Shown: positions 1 to 64,000 of the stretch, one piece after another | How positions within the stretch are numbered: the first letter of the stretch is position 1 | Layout of the letters: the number at the start of each line of letters is the position of its first letter | DNA from: Shinisaurus crocodilurus | Taxonomy: Eukaryota > Chordata > Lepidosauria > Squamata > Shinisauridae | Assembly (NCBI GenBank): GCA_021292165.1 | Contig: JAHFWL010000262.1 | Span: forward strand, 1-64,000 | Direction of reading: 5' to 3' | DNA length: 64,000 nt | Translations under genes and position numbers: made by a program | Notes under the pieces: generated by a model | Told to the model about the DNA's origin: nothing | The model's input: the letters and a program-made list of their open reading frames with translations, nothing else | Database searches by the model: none

Positions 1-38
1 CTCATAGGGTCTTGTTTCCATTCCCTTTATCCTTGTAG
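1..38 (-). mobile_element. CR1 LINE fragment
   Basis: The first 38 bases match the ctcatagggtcttgtttcca...ccctttat stretch found inside the longer CR1 copies near 12880, 21960 and 33195. The window starts inside this fragment. Confidence 0.7.
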
Positions 39-1736
39 TAGTATAGAAATAGGCTGCAAGACTATTTCACATCACTACATGTAGATATGGAGGATGGTTA
101 AAAAGTATAGGTCACCAGATATTTATTCATCATAGATCAAGCCTCATCCATCATATTTTGAAGCATTTTGTGTCTGAACTCCAATTAAAATCCCATTTCC
201 TAATGTTCTAGGATGATGGGGCATGGTTTGAAAACTTGATTCCTGCATTATTCTGGGGGAATAGACTGGTTTTTGGAGCCTTGGTTTAAATCAGCATCAT
301 ACCGACAGAAAGGCTTAATTCTTTGCTTAATCTCGGGACAAATTTGTCAGAATGAAGGGTGGCAGCTGCTGTATGTCCAAGATGGCAGGTGTTAAAGCAG
401 ACCAAACACAGACAGAGAGCAGAGGGAATTGGCAGGCAGCTTTTATTATCCAGGCCAAGAAGCCGGCTGTCTGCAACTGGACATCCAACAAAGCAGACTG
501 AACAAATAACAGGATCGAAAGGGCTATTTTTTGCATCAAAACTCCCCCCCACGTGTCCCCAATGGCAAAAGTCACTCAAAGGTCACTGATGAAACAAAGC
601 AACCAGGATTTTTGCCATATATGCAAAATTAGAAAATGTTACCTACAAGGGAGTACTACTGTGGTATCAATACACATTGCACAGTGCTAATATTGGAACA
701 TTTTAGTAGGCTCAATTTATAGCACAAAGATGGGCAGTAAAATGTTGATGGTGACAGAAGATTTGTTATGCTGCGGATGCTAAAGGCAACAAAAGTAATA
801 TACACACACACACACACACACACACTGTGGAGAAAGCCAGACCAAGCACACACACCCCACACCACCACCTCCATGACCTCCGCCTAGGGCAGAGACAGTC
901 CAGTTCCGAGCAGTCATTTGCAGGGCTGCATGGACCGTCTGTGACTTCGGTCAGGGCAATCAAACTCAACCCCGGGCAAAGCGCCCGGTATGGCTGTAAG
1001 TCTGACCACTCACAGTGAACCGCTTTCTAGGAACTTAGGTCTTTAAGGTCAGTATTGCCATTGCCTGTCTGCAGAGCTCCTTTCCAGCTCCAGGTGTATT
1101 GGAGTTACAGGCTCCATTAACTTTTATAGACTTCTCTGTTTACAGGGGAGTTCTTATCTGTTTGTTTTGATTTGCTCCATTAACTTACTATAAACAATTC
1201 CTATGCCTAGTCAATTTCAACTCTTCATTCAGCGCCTATTGAAAGCGGTTGCCTTTTATCCAGTCGGGGACCACTGAAAGGGAGTTTTCTCAGCTCTGGT
1301 TAACCTGTTAACTCCCGAACTCATGCAAAGGACGAGCGGCAGTCCTTCACATATACATATAAAACAGACATTATGAGTGTGACAAGATTATACATATTAA
1401 ACACACCTTAGAAAGACAGAGATATGTTTTTGCATTATTCAACTTATCATAAAAAGATAAAATAAAAAGCAAATATAATTCCCCGCCCATAAGAGAAATA
1501 ATACTAGGCTGACCTCTTCTCCCTTACATGCTCACTTTCTATGTATATTGTGGTACAGTCCAGGAAAAGCTTTAATACTTGATTCAGCTGACTGGTTAAT
1601 CAAAAGTAGGTTTAAGTCTTATTGCAAACAAAACAGGACATGACTAACACAATAACAATGCTAAAGAGGAAAACCGGTATATGCAGGAATACCTGAGTGT
1701 CTTATTCCCCAAATTGTTTTCGGGGGGGGGGGTAGT
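39..1736. other. Upstream flank without recognised genes
   Basis: Apart from a (CA)n run, no gene, exon or classifiable repeat was recognised. Open frames here are short and lack family resemblance. The segment 1000-1330 has the look of an old repeat but could not be assigned. Confidence 0.5.
802..825. repeat. (CA)n microsatellite
   Basis: A perfect run of twelve CA units. Confidence 0.95.
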
Positions 1737-1855
1737 CAGTCTGGCCCCCTCCAGATGATTTGGACTACAACTCCCATCAGCTCCAGGCAGCATGGCCAAT
1801 GATCAGGGATGATCAGTCCAAAACATCTGGAGGGCCTCAGGTTGCCGACAGAGTC
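1737..1855. mobile_element. Palindromic hAT-like element, family C
   Basis: The left arm (ccctccagatgatttggactacaactcccatcag) and the right arm (gatcagtccaaaacatctggaggg) are inverted copies. The family is repeated many times in the window, with ends of the form CAGCCTTCCCCAACCTGG. Confidence 0.7.
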
Positions 1856-2165
1856 CAGGGATGGGGGTGGGACAGGGACAAAAAGTGACAAACTTTAAAA
1901 TACATTAACAAGAAGATGCATGATTCAAAATCCCATTTGCATTGCTATGCATTTACTCAGAATTAAGCCCAATGGAGTTCGACAGGAGTTACACCCAATT
2001 GTTTATACACTGTATAGGATTGCAGCCTTATGTATAAATTAGCTGTTCAAATGTTGTCTATATATACATGCATTGTAAAATGTCAATACTCACATTATGT
2101 AACTGAAAAGATTTTATAATGATTTTTGCAATTAGATCATATTGCAGTGTGTTTATAGTAATACT

Positions 2166-2335
2166 GAGATTACAGGTAGTCTAGGGCGCAATCCTCTGCA
2201 TGTTGAGACAGGAAAAAAGTCATACAACTCCCAGCATGCCCCAGCCAGACTACAACTCCCATGATCCCCTAGCCAGCCTAGGGGAGTTGTAGAGCTTTCC
2301 CCCCATGTCTCAACGTGCACAGGATTGCGCCTTTA
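2166..2335. mobile_element. Palindromic element, family B, with duplicated flank (left arm of a long inverted repeat)
   Basis: The element runs from about 2184 (gggcgcaatcc) to 2333 (ggattgcgcc) and holds family-B arms around tacaactcccagcatgcccc. With 18 bases of flank (gagattacaggtagtct) it pairs with 2664-2836 in opposite orientation. Confidence 0.8.
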
Positions 2336-2550
2336 GTTAATTTATACGTAGGTGGTCGCTAACATTTCCCACGAGTCTGTTATGTTTGCAACGAATGCTA
2401 TTAGGCAAATTGATTACAATTCCGGGGAAATAAAGTGAACACGTTCTTGCTGATTTATGTTAACGTCCGCCGTTCTTGGCTTCCTTTTGCCGAAGATTTC
2501 CCGCACCCAAAAAAAACACACAGACGACGACGGGCAAGGCAGCAAAGGTG

Positions 2551-2649
2551 GGGGACACCCGGCCCCAGGTTCGGGAACACCCGGCCCCCAGGTTCGGGAA
2601 CAGCTGGTCATCGCGGTCCATCCTGGAAGTTGTAGTCCTCGAAGGAGCG
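2551..2649. repeat. Direct repeat copy 1 near the promoter
   Basis: The segment ggggacacccggccccaggt..gaaggagcg recurs at 2847-2922. Copy 1 also has an inner tandem duplication of about 25 bases (acacccggcccc(c)aggttcgggaac). It carries a ZNF143-like motif at 2619-2638. Confidence 0.9.
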
Positions 2650-2663
2650 CGCGGGGGAGGGGA

Positions 2664-2836
2664 CACCCTATGCATGTCGAGACAGGGGAAAAAGCTCTAC
2701 AACTCCCCTATTAAGCAGCAGCTGGCTAGGGGATCATGGGAGTTGTAGTCTGGCTGGGGCATGCTGGCAGTTGTATGACTTTTTTTCTGTCTCGACATGC
2801 ATAGGATTGCGCCCTAGACTACCTGTAATCTCAAAG
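2664..2836. mobile_element. Palindromic element, family B, inverted copy (right arm)
   Basis: This is a near-identical reverse complement of 2166-2335, including the flank agactacctgtaatctc at its right end. Its left end is truncated at the junction ggggacaccc|tatgcatg. Confidence 0.85.
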
Positions 2837-2846
2837 GGGGAAGGGC

Positions 2847-2922
2847 GGGGACACCCGGCCCCAGGTTCGGGAACAGCTGGTCATCGCGGTCCATCCTGGG
2901 AGTTGTAGTCCTCGAAGGAGCG
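2847..2922. repeat. Direct repeat copy 2 near the promoter
   Basis: This copy is nearly identical to 2551-2649 without the inner duplication. It carries the best ZNF143-like motif (2892-2911) and lies about 340 bases before the start codon. Confidence 0.9.
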
Positions 2923-3162
2923 ACGGGGGGGGGGGGGGCGGACGGGGCCTAGACCCTCCGAGTCCCGCGTCGCTGGGTTGTGGCGCGGTTCTTTGGGCGG
3001 CTACTGCCGCGTGCGTGCCTAGGGCGGCGTCCCGCAGTGCGTGCCGGGAGCTGTAGTCCTTTGGGGCGCGCGGGTGCCGGGTGCTGTAGTTCTCCGGAGG
3101 GAAGGAGGAGCGAGGAGCGGGCGCGGGAGGCGGTCCCTGGTCACGCTCCGGCCCTGCTGGGC

Positions 3163-3237
3163 ATGGCAGGAGAAGCCGCCGCCGCCGCGCTCGGAGGGGG
3201 CGTTGTGCGGGCCGGGTTTGGGCCCGCTGGGCTCTGA
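3163..3237 (+). promoter_or_regulatory. Upstream ORF of 24 codons
   Basis: An ATG with G at -3 and G at +4 opens a frame of 24 Ala/Gly-rich codons that stops 20 bases before the RUBCN start. If it is in the mRNA leader it could lower RUBCN translation. It matters only if the transcript starts upstream of 3163 and is not spliced at 3256. Confidence 0.4.
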
Positions 3238-3257
3238 CTGCCGCTTCCCCCTCCAGG
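3238..3257 (+). promoter_or_regulatory. Possible 3' splice site directly before the start codon
   Basis: The stretch ctgac..cttccccctccag|g reads as a branch point, pyrimidine tract and acceptor ending two bases before the ATG. It suggests that a non-coding leader exon may be spliced to 3257. No clear matching donor was found upstream. Confidence 0.35.
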
Positions 3258-63128
<59,871 letters not shown>

Positions 63129-64000
63129 GTAAGTGCCGTGGGGCTGCCAGGAAGACTGATCATGGCCCAGCATTGGAGGCGGGGTGGTCAACACAGGGCA
63201 AGCTAGGCAGGTTAGAAGCAGTAGTGCATTGCCCAGTGCGCTCCGCCCACATGGCAGGGCCTCTAGGGCATGCTCTTACAGCACATTTCCCCACCAAATG
63301 GAAATCCGACTCTGTCTCCCTCGTAACACTTTCCATACCGAGATGAAGGGCATGTTTTCCCTGCTCCTTTTTAAACAGCTGCCCGTGTGCCCGATCCTGA
63401 GCTTTGATCCAAGACCGTCTATTGCACCTCCTCCCTTCCCTCTCCGCTAGGCCAGATGTGGGTGGGTGTGCCCTCCTCGACATTTGTGTATGTAGGTGTA
63501 CGAAGAGCACCCTGCGTACATTGTCACGTGTGAAGATTACACAAGTTACCTATTTTTGTCAGGTGTGTACACCGGTTGGAAAGCCACAACTGGCAGCAGG
63601 TCCCCAGCAGGTGTACGCCTACAAAAACGGTCATGCGTGCAGATCATGCAGGGGTTATGCAGGGTTCCTCCCCCCCCCTCTCCCCCCCCCCCCCCCGGTG
63701 CTGCTGCAAACCAGGATAGGGAAAATGTCATGTTTGAAGCAGCCATTCTGTGGCTTTGGGCAAGTGGCGTGCACCTTCTCAGCGTCAACTGGGAGGAACA
63801 CAGGCTCCACTGGGTTGTTGGGACAACACCCAATAAAACCTGTAAAGCATTTTGCAGAGGGTACTAGATGAATGAAAAATCGCCACTGTTGGGGAAAGGA
63901 GCAGAAGAGCCGTGAGATCATGGCGGGGCGGCTGTAGAACGATTACATTTTATGTAAAACAGCCTTCATTTGCATCACTTAGTCTGGCTGCAGTGTTTAT
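63129..64000. other. Start of RUBCN intron 20, no exon seen
   Basis: No conserved Rubicon segment follows exon 20 before the edge. A poly-C run near 63668-63697 is the only simple repeat. Confidence 0.6.

Overview
This is a vertebrate nuclear window. It holds one protein-coding gene, RUBCN (Rubicon), on the + strand, cut by the right edge. Twenty coding exons can be placed with consistent splice phase, from a start codon at 3258 to 63128. Together they give 890 codons plus 2 bases. The last part of the zinc-binding Rubicon homology domain lies beyond 64000. Everything else is intron, a CpG-rich promoter, or transposable-element DNA. The repeats point to a squamate reptile, probably a lizard: CR1 and L2 LINEs, two tRNA-derived SINE families, many short palindromic DNA elements and (ATTT)n SINE tails. 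The species cannot be named from this sequence.

Layout. 1-2150 is upstream flank. 2166-3260 is the promoter region: two inverted copies of a palindromic element, a duplicated GC-rich segment carrying ZNF143/THAP11-like motifs, a CpG island, a short uORF and exon 1. Intron 1 is 12.4 kb (3287-15687). Exons 2-5 (15688-26611) encode the RUN domain. Exons 6-7 (28100-30331) encode the serine-rich linker. Exons 8-15 (36903-54438) encode the central regulatory and coiled-coil region. Exons 17-20 (57374-63128) encode the start of the Rubicon homology domain. Exon 16 (56607-56687) is a predicted 27-residue basic cassette.

The most interesting material is (1) the exon-16 cassette and a run of frame-neutral exons in the middle of RUBCN; (2) palindromic element families that share one inner core, itself a ZNF143-like motif, while having different ends, plus several composites that look like interrupted gap repair; (3) the rearranged, element-derived promoter; (4) a SINE that joins a 5S rRNA-like head to a CR1 tail; and (5) an RTE-like reverse transcriptase reading frame of 563 codons with no stop or frameshift in intron 17. 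No virus gene, toxin, CRISPR array or bacterial feature was seen. Many open reading frames in the window are translations of repeats.
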